The notes below the pieces were generated by a model that was given only the letters and a program-made list of their open reading frames with translations, made no database searches and was not told the DNA's origin. Shown piece after piece: positions 17,520 through 26,090 of a stretch of DNA of 64,000 nt. The position numbers and the translations under genes are program-made. Position 1 is the first letter of the stretch. Each line of letters begins with the position of its first letter. The DNA is from Saprospiraceae bacterium UBA1994 (GTDB lineage Bacteria; Bacteroidota; Bacteroidia; Chitinophagales; Saprospiraceae), in the NCBI GenBank assembly GCA_002335865.1, contig DDCY01000027.1, forward strand, positions 1-64,000, in the 5' to 3' direction.

Positions 17520-18611
17520 ATGATTGGCGGAAAAGCAATTTTACTATTAGATGATGGCACTTACTTTGAGGGTAAGGCAGGCGGTTTAATAGGCACTACT
17601 TCAGGCGAAATTTGTTTCAATACTGGGATGACAGGGTATCAAGAAATCTTTACTGACCCATCATACTATGGACAAGTACTTGTCGCTACTAATGTGCATA
17701 TCGGCAACTATGGTACTAAAGATGAAGATGCAGAATCTGAATCTGTACAAATTTCGGGATTGATATGTAAAAATTTCACAGATTTATATTCTCGCCCTCT
17801 TGCTGATCAAGGTATTCAGAAGTACTTTGAGGATAACAGTATTGTCTGTATTTATGGATTGGATACTAGAGCTATTGTACGTCATATCAGAAGCAAAGGT
17901 GCTATGAACTGTATCATTTCATCTGAAGAGTTAGATGTGGATAAACTTAAAGAGAAGCTAGCAAAAGTACCTAATATGGAGGGACTGGAGCTTGCGTCCA
18001 AAGTATCTACGAAAGAGATGTACTCTCTAGGTGATGATGAGGCCAAATACAATGTAGCGGTTATGGACTTCGGGACTAAGAAAAATATATTAAGAAATTT
18101 AGTGAGTAGAGGTTGCAAAGTGGATGTATATCCAGCGGATACAGCCGCTGAGGATATTATAGAAAAGAAATATGATGGATTCTTTCTTTCTAATGGACCT
18201 GGAGATCCTTCATCTATGGATTATGCTATTGAAACGGTTAAAGTACTAATGAAAGAGAAGAAGCCGATGTTTGGAATATGTCTAGGTCATCAGTTGTTGG
18301 CATTGGCCAATAATATACCTACCTATAAGATGCATCATGGTCATAGAGGTATCAATCATCCTGTGAAAAATTTAATTTCTGGAAAAGGAGAGATTACTAG
18401 CCAAAATCATGGATTTAGTGTAGATGCTGTAGTTATAGAGAAGGCAAGTGATAGGGTGGAAGTTACGCACCGTAATCTCAATGATGATACTATCGAAGGT
18501 ATACGAATTAAGGGTACTAAAGCATTTTCAGTTCAATATCATCCAGAAGCAGCGCCAGGACCTCACGATAGTAGGTATTTGTTCAACGAATTTGTTGATT
18601 CATTGTCATAG
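17520..18611 (+). CDS. carA: Carbamoyl phosphate synthase small (glutaminase) subunit
   Basis: Hydrolyses glutamine and channels ammonia to CarB for carbamoyl phosphate, feeding pyrimidine and arginine synthesis. It has 363 residues from the ATG at 17520. An upstream in-frame ATG at 17475 would add 15 unrelated residues and precede the promoter element. The N-terminal domain is followed by a class I glutamine amidotransferase domain with the nucleophile in FGICLGHQLLALA and the His-Glu pair in VQYHPEAAPGP. carB is not adjacent. The rplQ-carA-eno order is common in Bacteroidota. Confidence 0.96.
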   Translation: MIGGKAILLLDDGTYFEGKAGGLIGTTSGEICFNTGMTGYQEIFTDPSYYGQVLVATNVHIGNYGTKDEDAESESVQISGLICKNFTDLYSRPLADQGIQKYFEDNSIVCIYGLDTRAIVRHIRSKGAMNCIISSEELDVDKLKEKLAKVPNMEGLELASKVSTKEMYSLGDDEAKYNVAVMDFGTKKNILRNLVSRGCKVDVYPADTAAEDIIEKKYDGFFLSNGPGDPSSMDYAIETVKVLMKEKKPMFGICLGHQLLALANNIPTYKMHHGHRGINHPVKNLISGKGEITSQNHGFSVDAVVIEKASDRVEVTHRNLNDDTIEGIRIKGTKAFSVQYHPEAAPGPHDSRYLFNEFVDSLS

Positions 18612-18741
18612 TGTATAATCTACAATAAGTCGTATATTCGCGGTTTTAATTCAATAATTGTCACGAGTACCATAGCTGCACAAATTGTCACATATATTTT
18701 TACAGGGCTTACAGAAATGGTATTATTTTAAAATAATTTGC

Positions 18742-20025
18742 ATGAGCACAATATTAGATATCAGATCTAGAGAGATAATAGACAGTAGAGGAAATCCTAC
18801 TGTAGAAGTAGAAGTACTAACTGAGACAGGATTTATTGGTAGAGCTGCTGTTCCCTCTGGAGCGAGTACAGGTAAGTATGAGGCGGTAGAACTTAGAGAT
18901 GGTAATCCTGATAGATTTCTAGGAAAAGGAGTGCTACAAGCTTGTCAGAATATAGAAGAAGATATCAGAGAAGCACTCATAGGAGAAGATGCTATGGATC
19001 AAAGACTCATTGACGAGACTATGATTGAGATCGATGGTACACACAATAAATCAAAGCTAGGCGCCAATGCAATTTTAGGTGTTTCTTTAGCTGTAGCCAA
19101 AGCTGCAGCAGCAGAAAGTAGCCAAAGCTTATATCGATATATAGGTGGTGTCAATGCTCACGTGATGCCAGTACCGATGATGAATATCCTCAACGGTGGA
19201 TCTCACGCTGATAATAGTATAGATTTTCAGGAGTTTATGGTAATGCCTATTGGAGCTGAAACTTTTTCGGAAGGTTTAAGAATGGGTATCACTGTCTTTC
19301 ATCACCTCAAAAAGGTATTAAGTAGTAAAGGTCATTCTACTAATGTTGGAGATGAAGGTGGATTTGCTCCTAATCTAGGATCTAATAAAGAGGCCATAGA
19401 AATAGTACTGCAAGCCATTGAATCTGCTGGTTACAAGCCAGGAATAGATATGATGATCGCTATGGATGCAGCAGCTTCAGAGTTTTATCTAGCTGATGAA
19501 AAAGTATATCACTTCCACCAATCTACGGGAGATAAGCTTACTTCTGAAGAGATGGTGTCTTATTGGGCTGATTGGTGCAATCAATATCCAATCCTGTCTA
19601 TAGAAGATGGACTAGATGAGGACGATTGGTCAGCATGGTCGAGCATGAATAGGCAATTGGGTGATAAACTACAGATTGTTGGTGATGACCTTTTCGTAAC
19701 AAATACGAAAAGATTACAAAGAGGGATTGATGAAGATGCAGCTAATTCTATTTTGATCAAAGTAAATCAGATTGGTAGTCTTACTGAGACTATTGATACT
19801 GTCAACCTTGCCACTCGCAATGCATATACTTGCGTAATGAGCCATAGATCTGGAGAAACAGAAGATACGACTATAGCTGATCTAGCGGTAGCACTAAATA
19901 CTGGACAGATCAAGACCGGTTCAGCATCAAGAAGTGATAGGGTAGCTAAGTATAATCAACTTCTCAGAATAGAAGAAGAGCTTGGTGATGCAGCCGTATA
20001 TCCTGGGAGAGCCTTACTTGGGTAA
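18742..20025 (+). CDS. eno: Enolase
   Basis: Converts 2-phosphoglycerate to phosphoenolpyruvate in glycolysis and gluconeogenesis. It has 427 residues from the ATG at 18742 (MSTILDIRSREIIDSRGNPT); the longer open frame adds 19 non-conserved residues. Visible family regions are the catalytic loop SGASTGKYEAVELRDG, the metal ligands in AMDAAASEF, LSIEDGLDEDDW and VGDDLFVTN, and the signature ILIKVNQIGSLTET with the catalytic Lys. MSHRSGETEDTTIADLAVA follows. Confidence 0.97.
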   Translation: MSTILDIRSREIIDSRGNPTVEVEVLTETGFIGRAAVPSGASTGKYEAVELRDGNPDRFLGKGVLQACQNIEEDIREALIGEDAMDQRLIDETMIEIDGTHNKSKLGANAILGVSLAVAKAAAAESSQSLYRYIGGVNAHVMPVPMMNILNGGSHADNSIDFQEFMVMPIGAETFSEGLRMGITVFHHLKKVLSSKGHSTNVGDEGGFAPNLGSNKEAIEIVLQAIESAGYKPGIDMMIAMDAAASEFYLADEKVYHFHQSTGDKLTSEEMVSYWADWCNQYPILSIEDGLDEDDWSAWSSMNRQLGDKLQIVGDDLFVTNTKRLQRGIDEDAANSILIKVNQIGSLTETIDTVNLATRNAYTCVMSHRSGETEDTTIADLAVALNTGQIKTGSASRSDRVAKYNQLLRIEEELGDAAVYPGRALLG

Positions 20026-20091
20026 TCTCATTTTCCATTCCTTATCGTAATATTTGTTCTGCTTCGTGTTTGTTGAAATTTAACTTGGCAC

Positions 20092-20120
20092 TTGTACTTG
20101 AACTTATTTTTTTATCTTTG
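20092..20120 (+). promoter_or_regulatory. Promoter upstream of the FtsB/DivIC-like gene
   Basis: TTG at 20092-20094, an 18-bp spacer, and TATCTTTG at 20113-20120 match the Bacteroidota consensus. The start codon lies 21 bp downstream. Confidence 0.6.
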
Positions 20121-20141
20121 TCGTAAGTAAACTACAAAATC

Positions 20142-20447
20142 ATGAAGATAATCAAGCAATTAAGCTCTGGTCTATCTGTATCTAGCATTCTCGTCAACAA
20201 ATATGTGATTGTCACGGCCGTATTCTTCATATGGTTGTTAATATTTGATAAACATAACTATATGACACAAAAGAAACTAGCACAGACTATAGACAATCTT
20301 AAAGTCGAAAAGCAAAAGTATATCGATCTTCTAGAAGAGGTCAAGTTCGAGAAGATAGACTTAGATAAGAATAAAGAGAAGTATGCAAGAGAACATTATT
20401 ACATGCATAAGGAAAACGAAGAAGTCTTCATATTTGATAGAAACTAG
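20142..20447 (+). CDS. FtsB/DivIC-like septum formation initiator
   Basis: Small bitopic divisome protein expected to act with FtsL and FtsQ. It has 101 residues: a short cytoplasmic N-terminus, one membrane segment around residues 25-38 (VIVTAVFFIWLLIF), then a heptad-like coiled coil (about 45-75) and a C-terminal motif KEKYAREHYYMHKENEEVFIFD typical of the family. It has its own promoter; eno upstream matches the frequent eno-divIC pairing seen in many bacteria. Confidence 0.88.
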   Translation: MKIIKQLSSGLSVSSILVNKYVIVTAVFFIWLLIFDKHNYMTQKKLAQTIDNLKVEKQKYIDLLEEVKFEKIDLDKNKEKYAREHYYMHKENEEVFIFDRN

Positions 20448-20542
20448 GATTGATTAGTAATATAAATCTATTGAATGCAATGATTTGAAGTTTGTCAATG
20501 CGTTAGCCTAATTTAGAACAGAAATTAAGATACAAGAATACA

Positions 20543-21415
20543 ATGAGTGTATTAGTAAATAAAGATAGTAAGATAATCGTGCAAGGATTCACAGGTAAGG
20601 AAGGTTCATTCCATGCGGGTCAGATGATAGAATATGGTACTAATATCATAGGTGGTGTAACTCCAGGTAAAGGAGGTCAAGATCACTTAGGTAAGCCAGT
20701 ATTCAACTCTGTAGATGAAGCAGTTTCAAAAGCTCGAGCCGATACTACAATCATTTTCGTGCCGCCAAAATTTGCAGGTGATGCTATCATGGAAGCTGCA
20801 GAAGCAGGTATAAAAGTAATCATCTGTATTACAGAAGGTATACCTGTACAGGATATGGTAAAAGTAAAAGCGTATATCGAAAAATTTGACTGTACACTAG
20901 TAGGTCCTAACTGTCCTGGAGTCATCACACCTGGTGAAGCCAAAGTGGGGATCATGCCTGGGTTTGTATTTAAGAAGGGAAGAATTGGAATCGTATCGAA
21001 ATCAGGTACTCTTACATATGAAGCAGCAGATCAGATTGTAAAAGCGGGATTAGGTATTTCTACAGCTATCGGAATTGGGGGAGACCCTATCATAGGTACA
21101 CCAACTAAAGAGGCGATACAATTACTTATGGAAGATCCTGAGACTGATGCTATCGTTATGATCGGTGAGATCGGTGGTAATTATGAAGCATTGGCTTCTG
21201 AGTTTATCAAGTCTACAGGAAATAAAAAGCCTGTAGTTGGATTTATCGCAGGTAAGACTGCTCCGGCTGGACGTACGATGGGACACGCTGGTGCAATAGT
21301 AGGTGGAGAAGATGATACTGCTGAAGCAAAGATGAAGATTATGGCAGCATGTGGAATTCATGTAGTGGAGTCTCCCGCAGAGATCGGATCTACCATGTTA
21401 AAAGCATTGTCATAA
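20543..21415 (+). CDS. sucD: Succinyl-CoA synthetase alpha subunit
   Basis: Forms succinyl-CoA from succinate, or ATP/GTP in the reverse TCA step, with SucC. It has 290 residues: an N-terminal CoA-binding Rossmann domain (VQGFTGKEGSFHAGQM) and a ligase domain whose phosphorylated His is in AGRTMGHAGAIVGG. The PNCPGVITPGEAKVGIMPG region is typical. sucC is not adjacent. A terminator follows. Confidence 0.97.
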   Translation: MSVLVNKDSKIIVQGFTGKEGSFHAGQMIEYGTNIIGGVTPGKGGQDHLGKPVFNSVDEAVSKARADTTIIFVPPKFAGDAIMEAAEAGIKVIICITEGIPVQDMVKVKAYIEKFDCTLVGPNCPGVITPGEAKVGIMPGFVFKKGRIGIVSKSGTLTYEAADQIVKAGLGISTAIGIGGDPIIGTPTKEAIQLLMEDPETDAIVMIGEIGGNYEALASEFIKSTGNKKPVVGFIAGKTAPAGRTMGHAGAIVGGEDDTAEAKMKIMAACGIHVVESPAEIGSTMLKALS

Positions 21416-21486
21416 ACAAGCAGCGGCTTGCTTTTACAAACGCATTGACTAGGTGTCGAATCCAATTCGATTAAAAATAAAATTAT

Positions 21487-21523
21487 AAAGGATCGAAAGC
21501 TTAGTGCTTTGGGTCCTTTTTTG
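21487..21523 (+). terminator. Intrinsic terminator after sucD
   Basis: AAAGGATCGAAAGC pairs with GCTTTGGGTCCTTT over 14 positions with one G-G mismatch and one G-U, then a run of T. It could also serve the convergent minus-strand cluster, though that side lacks a clear T-run. Confidence 0.8.
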
Positions 21524-21613
21524 TGTATCGTTTAAGTATTTAGCAGTTTGGGTAGACAAACACACTGAGCGATCCAGCTGAGCTTATTCTTAGATGATAA
21601 TGGCAGATTTATT

Positions 21614-22090
21614 CTATGATTCTTTTTTCTGCCAGTCCTTTCTCTTACCAAAGAATTTAGGGTGGACGATCAATAGTCCGAATGATTCTCCAGCTTCTTT
21701 TCCGATTTTAACATGATGCGCGCCATGGGCTCGAAGAATTGCTCTACTATATTTACTGTCGAGCTGACGAAACCATCTAAATCTCTGATGAATATAAACA
21801 TCATGTATCAAGAAGTAGATCATACCATAAATCGATATACCTATACCTATGGCAAATAATGCAGGGTTGTATAAAGAGCCAAAGAAGTAGCAAAAGAAAC
21901 TAGGGATGGCAAATATTAAGAAAAACAGATCGTTTTTCTCAAAGAAGCCTTCTACTTCATTTGGATTATGATGATCATGGTGCCAACTCCAAAGAAAGCC
22001 ATGCATTAGGTACTTATGGGCTAGAAATGCTACAAACTCCATTGCGAAAGCCGTAGAAAGCATAATGATGATAAATGTTATAGCGCTCAT
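21614..22090 (-). CDS. crtZ: Beta-carotene hydroxylase (CrtZ family)
   Basis: Membrane di-iron oxygenase that hydroxylates beta-ionone rings, turning beta-carotene into zeaxanthin. It has 158 residues and several hydrophobic segments. The histidine clusters of the fatty acid hydroxylase superfamily are clear: HKYLMH, HHDHH, HDVYIH and HGAHH. It is the last gene of the minus-strand light-related cluster, 58 bp after the DUF2805 gene. No other carotenoid genes are in the window. Confidence 0.92.
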   Translation of the reverse strand: MSAITFIIIMLSTAFAMEFVAFLAHKYLMHGFLWSWHHDHHNPNEVEGFFEKNDLFFLIFAIPSFFCYFFGSLYNPALFAIGIGISIYGMIYFLIHDVYIHQRFRWFRQLDSKYSRAILRAHGAHHVKIGKEAGESFGLLIVHPKFFGKRKDWQKKES

Positions 22091-22148
22091 AATGACAAAT
22101 ATAGTTCTTGTAAAATATTATACCAAGTCACAAGCAGATAGGTTGATT

Positions 22149-22439
22149 TTATCGCTTGCTGATTTTATTATTACTGATTTGACGTTGTCTACTGCATTTA
22201 TGCCTTCCCTCTTTAAAATCACGTTTAGCAGCATGCTTCGTTTTACGACCTTGTACACGCTCTCTCCACATTTTCCAACTTGAAAGCTTCATTTCACGTT
22301 TCATTAGCTTGATTACACCAGCTTCTTTGAGGCCAAACTGCTCTTCTATTGAGTCAAATGTAGTACGATCTTCCCAAGCCATTTCGACTATACGATTAAC
22401 ATCTCTATCCGTTAGACCTTGATAAATTTTCTTCGACAT
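22149..22439 (-). CDS. DUF2805 / TIGR03643 family protein of unknown function
   Basis: Conserved small protein of 96 residues from the ATG at 22439 (MSKKIYQGLTDRDVNRIVEMAW); a longer frame would overlap the photolyase-like gene and adds unrelated residues. The core has an acidic helix (WEDRTTFDSIEEQFGL) followed by a helix-turn-helix-like KEAGVIKLMKREMKLSSWKMWRERVQGR. The tail (about 65-96) is very basic, suggesting nucleic-acid contact. The family is uncharacterised and often lies beside photolyase genes; a DNA-binding or recruitment role is inference. Confidence 0.85.
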   Translation of the reverse strand: MSKKIYQGLTDRDVNRIVEMAWEDRTTFDSIEEQFGLKEAGVIKLMKREMKLSSWKMWRERVQGRKTKHAAKRDFKEGRHKCSRQRQISNNKISKR

Positions 22440-22482
22440 AACTATTGTAACAAAAATATTCCTAGAGGGTTTATGGGATGGA

Positions 22483-23958
22483 CTAATCAAAATTATGTCG
22501 ATTGTGTAGCGTATGTTTTCCAAGGATTCTACGGCTTTCACCGATGACTATAGGATCATCTTTCATTGCCCAAAGCATATCGCTGGCATATTTGCGTGTT
22601 TGAACTAGATCAACAATTGGAGAAGGGTAATCTTTACCGATTATAATGCCACAAAAAATTTGATCTATTGATGTCATTTTCCAAGGTTCATGTAGGAAAT
22701 TAATAGGTATTTTATTTAGTTCTGGGCACCACTTCTTAATAAATAGTCCATTGGGATCGTGTTTTTCAGAGTTGATTATTGGATTATATATACGAAGCAT
22801 ATTGATACCTGTCTCACCCGCTTGCATTTGTATCTGAGGAAAATGTATGCCTGGTTCGAAATCGAGAAATACTTTTGCTAAATGCTTTGCTGCTGTTTGC
22901 CAAGGCTGCCATAGATTGTGAGTAAAAAAAGATAATGATAAAGCTCTCATTCGAAAATTAAGATATCCGGTAGTACTTAAGCACCTCATACAGGCATCAA
23001 CGAGTGGGAAACCAGTATTTCCGCTTTGCCAAGCCTGAATATATATATCGTTTCTTTTTTTCTGTAAGCTGTGATATCCTCTATTGATACTTTCAAATTC
23101 CATTCGACTTTCCATTTCAAATTTTTGAATGAAATGGGCTTGCCATCTGAGTCTAGAAGTAAATCCATCAATATTTCGTTTACTTTTTCCTTTTTGGCGC
23201 ATGGCTTTGGCATATTGCCATACTTGGCGAATAGATAGGCAACCCCAAGCAATATAAGGTGACAAACGACTGCAGCTTTTTCGGCCTAGATCAGGCTTAG
23301 ATATGTGTTTTGCATAATTCAGGTACCTATCAGTAAAAAAAGATTGCAAGTATCTTATACCCACTAAAGTACCACCTACTTGAAAATTAGGATTTGATTC
23401 GATGATAAAATTTACTTTAGGCAATACTTGCTTTAATAATAGGAGCGATTCCGTCTCTACAAAGTCACCTTTCTGAGGTTCAAATAAATGAATAGGTTGT
23501 GACATATATTCCTCCCACTTTCGTCTCCATTTTTTTCGATTAGTTATACCCCTGAATACTCCATTATTAATATTTTCGATCCATTTAATGTTTTTATTTT
23601 TGCAGTATTTGGCTACTGCTTTATCTCGATCGTAAGTAATTTTTATTCCGGTTTCTTGATGAGAAAAAATATTCGAAATTTTATAGTAGTCGTTAATACT
23701 TTGTAAACTCTGTATTACATCACCATGAATAGCAAGGATCTCTGTGTTATACTCAGCGAGGAGGCTATTCATTTCTAATATTGACTGCTTAATAAACCTA
23801 AAATGTCGCTTTGAATAATGGATGTCATTTTCTATCGAAGGTTCTAATATATAAATTAGTAGTACCTTCAATGGCTTAGAAAGAGCATTAAGTATGGCTT
23901 CGTTATCTATTAGTCTCAAGTCTCTTTTGAGCCAAACTATATTGATGCTTTCTTTCAT
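22483..23958 (-). CDS. Divergent cryptochrome/photolyase-family flavoprotein
   Basis: It has 491 residues: an N-terminal photolyase alpha/beta domain (INIVWLKRDLRLIDNEAIL, the antenna-binding fold, about 1-130) and a helical FAD-binding domain (about 200-460). The latter includes SRLSPYIAWGCLSIRQVW, GFPLVDACMRCLSTTGYLNFRMRA and LRIYNPIINSEKHDP. Where class I photolyases have the flavin-site WQW motif, this protein appears to read IQMQAGETGIN, so standard repair chemistry is not assured. It starts 1 bp after the preceding Fe-S photolyase, so the two are surely co-transcribed. Photoreceptor or specialised repair roles are both possible. Confidence 0.88.
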   Translation of the reverse strand: MKESINIVWLKRDLRLIDNEAILNALSKPLKVLLIYILEPSIENDIHYSKRHFRFIKQSILEMNSLLAEYNTEILAIHGDVIQSLQSINDYYKISNIFSHQETGIKITYDRDKAVAKYCKNKNIKWIENINNGVFRGITNRKKWRRKWEEYMSQPIHLFEPQKGDFVETESLLLLKQVLPKVNFIIESNPNFQVGGTLVGIRYLQSFFTDRYLNYAKHISKPDLGRKSCSRLSPYIAWGCLSIRQVWQYAKAMRQKGKSKRNIDGFTSRLRWQAHFIQKFEMESRMEFESINRGYHSLQKKRNDIYIQAWQSGNTGFPLVDACMRCLSTTGYLNFRMRALSLSFFTHNLWQPWQTAAKHLAKVFLDFEPGIHFPQIQMQAGETGINMLRIYNPIINSEKHDPNGLFIKKWCPELNKIPINFLHEPWKMTSIDQIFCGIIIGKDYPSPIVDLVQTRKYASDMLWAMKDDPIVIGESRRILGKHTLHNRHNFD

Positions 23959-23959
23959 A

Positions 23960-25510
23960 TCAATATGCGTCAGGATTCTCTATGATTGAGTATGCTCTAG
24001 TCTTCATGGCGGCTAATTGAGCTCCATCCATTTTTTCTAATAGACGCATCATCATCGACATTCGATTATTGCGTTGGAAATACTCTTTTTTATCATCCAA
24101 AAAATTCCAATAAAGCGAATTAAAAGGACACGCATCTTCTTCCGTTTTATGCTTTACATTATAATGGCATTCCTTGCAATAGTTACTCATTTTATTTATA
24201 TAACTTCCGCTAGAAACATAGGGCTTGGTAGCCACAATACCACCATCAGCCCATTGACTCATACCTCGAGTGTTAGTGATTTCTACCCACTCTATAGCAT
24301 CTATATATATGCCTAAGTACCATTCATCTACATAGTTTGGATTAACTTGGGCTAGTAATGCAAAGTTACCTGTAATCATTAATCGCTGAATATGATGGGC
24401 GTATGATTCGTCTAGACTTTGTTGAATAGATTTTTGTAGGCAATTCATTTTTGTTTTTCCTGTCCAATAGAAATCGGGTAGGGAGTTGGTATTGTTTAAC
24501 TTATTGAGCGTCGCATATTCCGGCATCTGCATCCAATATATTCCACGCATATATTCTCTCCATCCTATGATCTGTCTAACAAATCCTTCTACTTGGGATA
24601 TGTCTATTTTATCTTGGTGCTTTTGCCAATATTCAATTACAGTATTGACTACCTCTAGTGGATGAAGCATCTTACTATTCATAGAGAATGATAACCTACT
24701 GTGAAATAAGAATCTTTGTTCGGTGTGCAGTGCATCTTGGTAATCACCAAAATGAATAAGTAAGTGCTTACAGAAATAATCCAAAGTGGCTTTAGATTCT
24801 TCATAACTAGTAGGCCAGTGAAACGCTTTAGCGTCAATGTTGCCAATAGTTTTTACTCCAGCGTTTTGTATAAGGTCAACTAGGCCAGAGACATTTTTAT
24901 TTGTAGTATAAATAGGAGGGATTGGATCTTTTGTATTCCATTTTTTTCTGTTGGATTTATCAAAGTTCCATTGGCCGCCTTGAGGCTCCCCTATATCGTC
25001 CATTAAGATATTAAACTTTTTTCTTATTTGCCTATAGAAGTATTCCATGACGTACTGTTTCTTGCCATCGAAGAATTTACTAAGATAATATCTACTAGTG
25101 AGAAAATGCTCAGTATCTACACAGTTGGAACTTATCCGAAGGGAAGATGAAAAGGATTGTATTTGACTGTCTAATCTGTATTCATCTGGGAGCTGGTATT
25201 CAAAAAGATCAATATCGTACTTCTTAATTATTTGATTTAAGTTGGTGGTCAAGGATTGAGAATTAGATTGGTCATCTAATTGGTAGTATATAACTTTATG
25301 GCCTTTCTCTCTGAGCTTTGAAGCCATGTTGCGCATACTACTGAAAAATGCAATTACTTTTTGAATGTGATGGGTGGTGTAATCCGTTTCTTGCCTCATC
25401 TCTGCGAGGAAGTAAATTACGGTATCATCCACAGTATTGTACCAAGAGTGTTTTTGATTGAGTTGATCGCCCAATATTAGCCGTAGGGTTTTGTAGTTTT
25501 TGTTAGCCAT
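23960..25510 (-). CDS. Fe-S cryptochrome/photolyase (PhrB / FeS-BCP type)
   Basis: Flavoprotein of the bacterial (6-4) photolyase branch carrying a 4Fe-4S cluster. It has 516 residues from the ATG at 25510 (MANKNYKTLRLILGDQLNQ), the family start; an upstream frame adds 34 unrelated residues. The four cluster cysteines are visible: one in MNCLQKS (about residue 357) and three in YCKECHYN...EEDACPF (about 445, 448, 461). Their spacings of 88, 3 and 13 match those I recall for Agrobacterium PhrB. FAD-domain segments include EGFVRQIIGWREYMRGIYW and the WADGGIVATKPYVSSG region. It overlaps DUF2256 by 8 bp. A role in light-driven repair of (6-4) lesions is likely. Confidence 0.92.
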   Translation of the reverse strand: MANKNYKTLRLILGDQLNQKHSWYNTVDDTVIYFLAEMRQETDYTTHHIQKVIAFFSSMRNMASKLREKGHKVIYYQLDDQSNSQSLTTNLNQIIKKYDIDLFEYQLPDEYRLDSQIQSFSSSLRISSNCVDTEHFLTSRYYLSKFFDGKKQYVMEYFYRQIRKKFNILMDDIGEPQGGQWNFDKSNRKKWNTKDPIPPIYTTNKNVSGLVDLIQNAGVKTIGNIDAKAFHWPTSYEESKATLDYFCKHLLIHFGDYQDALHTEQRFLFHSRLSFSMNSKMLHPLEVVNTVIEYWQKHQDKIDISQVEGFVRQIIGWREYMRGIYWMQMPEYATLNKLNNTNSLPDFYWTGKTKMNCLQKSIQQSLDESYAHHIQRLMITGNFALLAQVNPNYVDEWYLGIYIDAIEWVEITNTRGMSQWADGGIVATKPYVSSGSYINKMSNYCKECHYNVKHKTEEDACPFNSLYWNFLDDKKEYFQRNNRMSMMMRLLEKMDGAQLAAMKTRAYSIIENPDAY

Positions 25511-25652
25511 TTTTAGTATTTTTTTTCTTATTGTACCTACACCTTTCACTACAGTATTTGACTTCGTCCCATATTTTTGCCCATTTCTTTCTCCACGAAA
25601 ATGGTAGACCACAAACGGGGCATGTTTTACTCGGTAGATGTTGTTTTTTCAT
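25503..25652 (-). CDS. DUF2256 zinc-ribbon-like protein
   Basis: It has 49 residues from the ATG at 25652 (MKKQHLPSKTCPVCGLPFSWRKKW); an upstream ATG at 25685 would add 11 residues. CPVC and, 21 residues on, CSERC form a probable zinc-binding four-Cys site, and the sequence is rich in Trp and Lys. It overlaps the Fe-S photolyase start by 8 bp, so translation is probably coupled. The family is uncharacterised and frequently linked to photolyases. First gene of this minus-strand cluster. Confidence 0.88.
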   Translation of the reverse strand: MKKQHLPSKTCPVCGLPFSWRKKWAKIWDEVKYCSERCRYNKKKNTKNG

Positions 25653-25953
25653 ATAGATAGATGTAGATATATTAAGACTTATCAAGACAAATTGTTCTTG
25701 TTATATTGATCTATTTGCCTTCATAGAAAGTTATTGCTTTGGTTAGGACTTGACTCTGCTATTGTTTTTTACGGCTTTATAGGAATTCTACTTTTGGAAA
25801 TAGAAGAATTGTCATCGGATAGGAGTTGTAAGTTATTGGTTGTTATGTGTTTAAGTTGTCTTTTTTTTGACGACCATTTTTATGGTTCGATGTTTTGAAA
25901 TTAAGTATTAATCGATTAAATTTGCGGCCGTTGAAAAATCCAAACGAAGAAAT
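25653..25953. other. Intergenic region between the light-related cluster and tRNA-Arg
   Basis: About 300 bp without a gene; it separates divergent units. It holds the tRNA promoter at its right end and an imperfect inverted repeat with arms CAAGA/TCTTG at 25683-25700, about 30 bp upstream of the DUF2256 start. No clear TAnnTTTG promoter was found for the minus-strand cluster. Confidence 0.6.
25895..25924 (+). promoter_or_regulatory. Promoter of tRNA-Arg
   Basis: TTG at 25895-25897 (within TTTTG), a 19-bp spacer and TAAATTTG at 25917-25924 fit the Bacteroidota consensus very well. The mature tRNA begins 30 bp after the -7 element. Confidence 0.75.
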
Positions 25954-26027
25954 GGTTCCATAGCTCAGCTGGATAGAGCAGCTCACTTCTAATGAGCAGG
26001 TCTCAGGTTCGAATCCTGATGGGATCA
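25954..26027 (+). tRNA. tRNA-Arg(UCU)
   Basis: A 74-nt cloverleaf: acceptor GGTTCCA/TGGGATC (7 bp with two G-U), D stem GCTC/GAGC, anticodon stem GCTCA/TGAGC around loop CTTCTAA with anticodon TCT, variable loop AGGTC, and T stem TCAGG/CCTGA around TTCGAAT. The discriminator is A and CCA is not encoded. It reads AGA (and by wobble AGG) codons, which are the common Arg codons in this window. Confidence 0.96.
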
Positions 26028-26050
26028 CTCAAGGATGTTTATCCGATATC

Positions 26051-26090
26051 AAAAGACTTTAAATCAGACGATTTAAAGTCTTTTGTATTT
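26051..26090 (+). terminator. Terminator of tRNA-Arg
   Basis: A perfect 15-bp stem (26051-26065 with 26070-26084) closes the four-base loop AGAC. It is followed by TTTT-G-TATTTTT. It lies 24 bp after the tRNA. Confidence 0.85.

Noticed and set aside
18633..18640. TATATTCG as the eno promoter
   Set aside because: Departs from TAnnTTTG and the nearest TTG is 27 bp away, outside the normal spacing.
25843..26028. Minus-strand open frame of 60 codons across tRNA-Arg
   Set aside because: It is the antisense of the tRNA; the cloverleaf, promoter and terminator explain the sequence.
25954..26090. tRNA-Arg as an integration site
   Set aside because: No integrase, no duplicated 3' tRNA end and no change in composition nearby.
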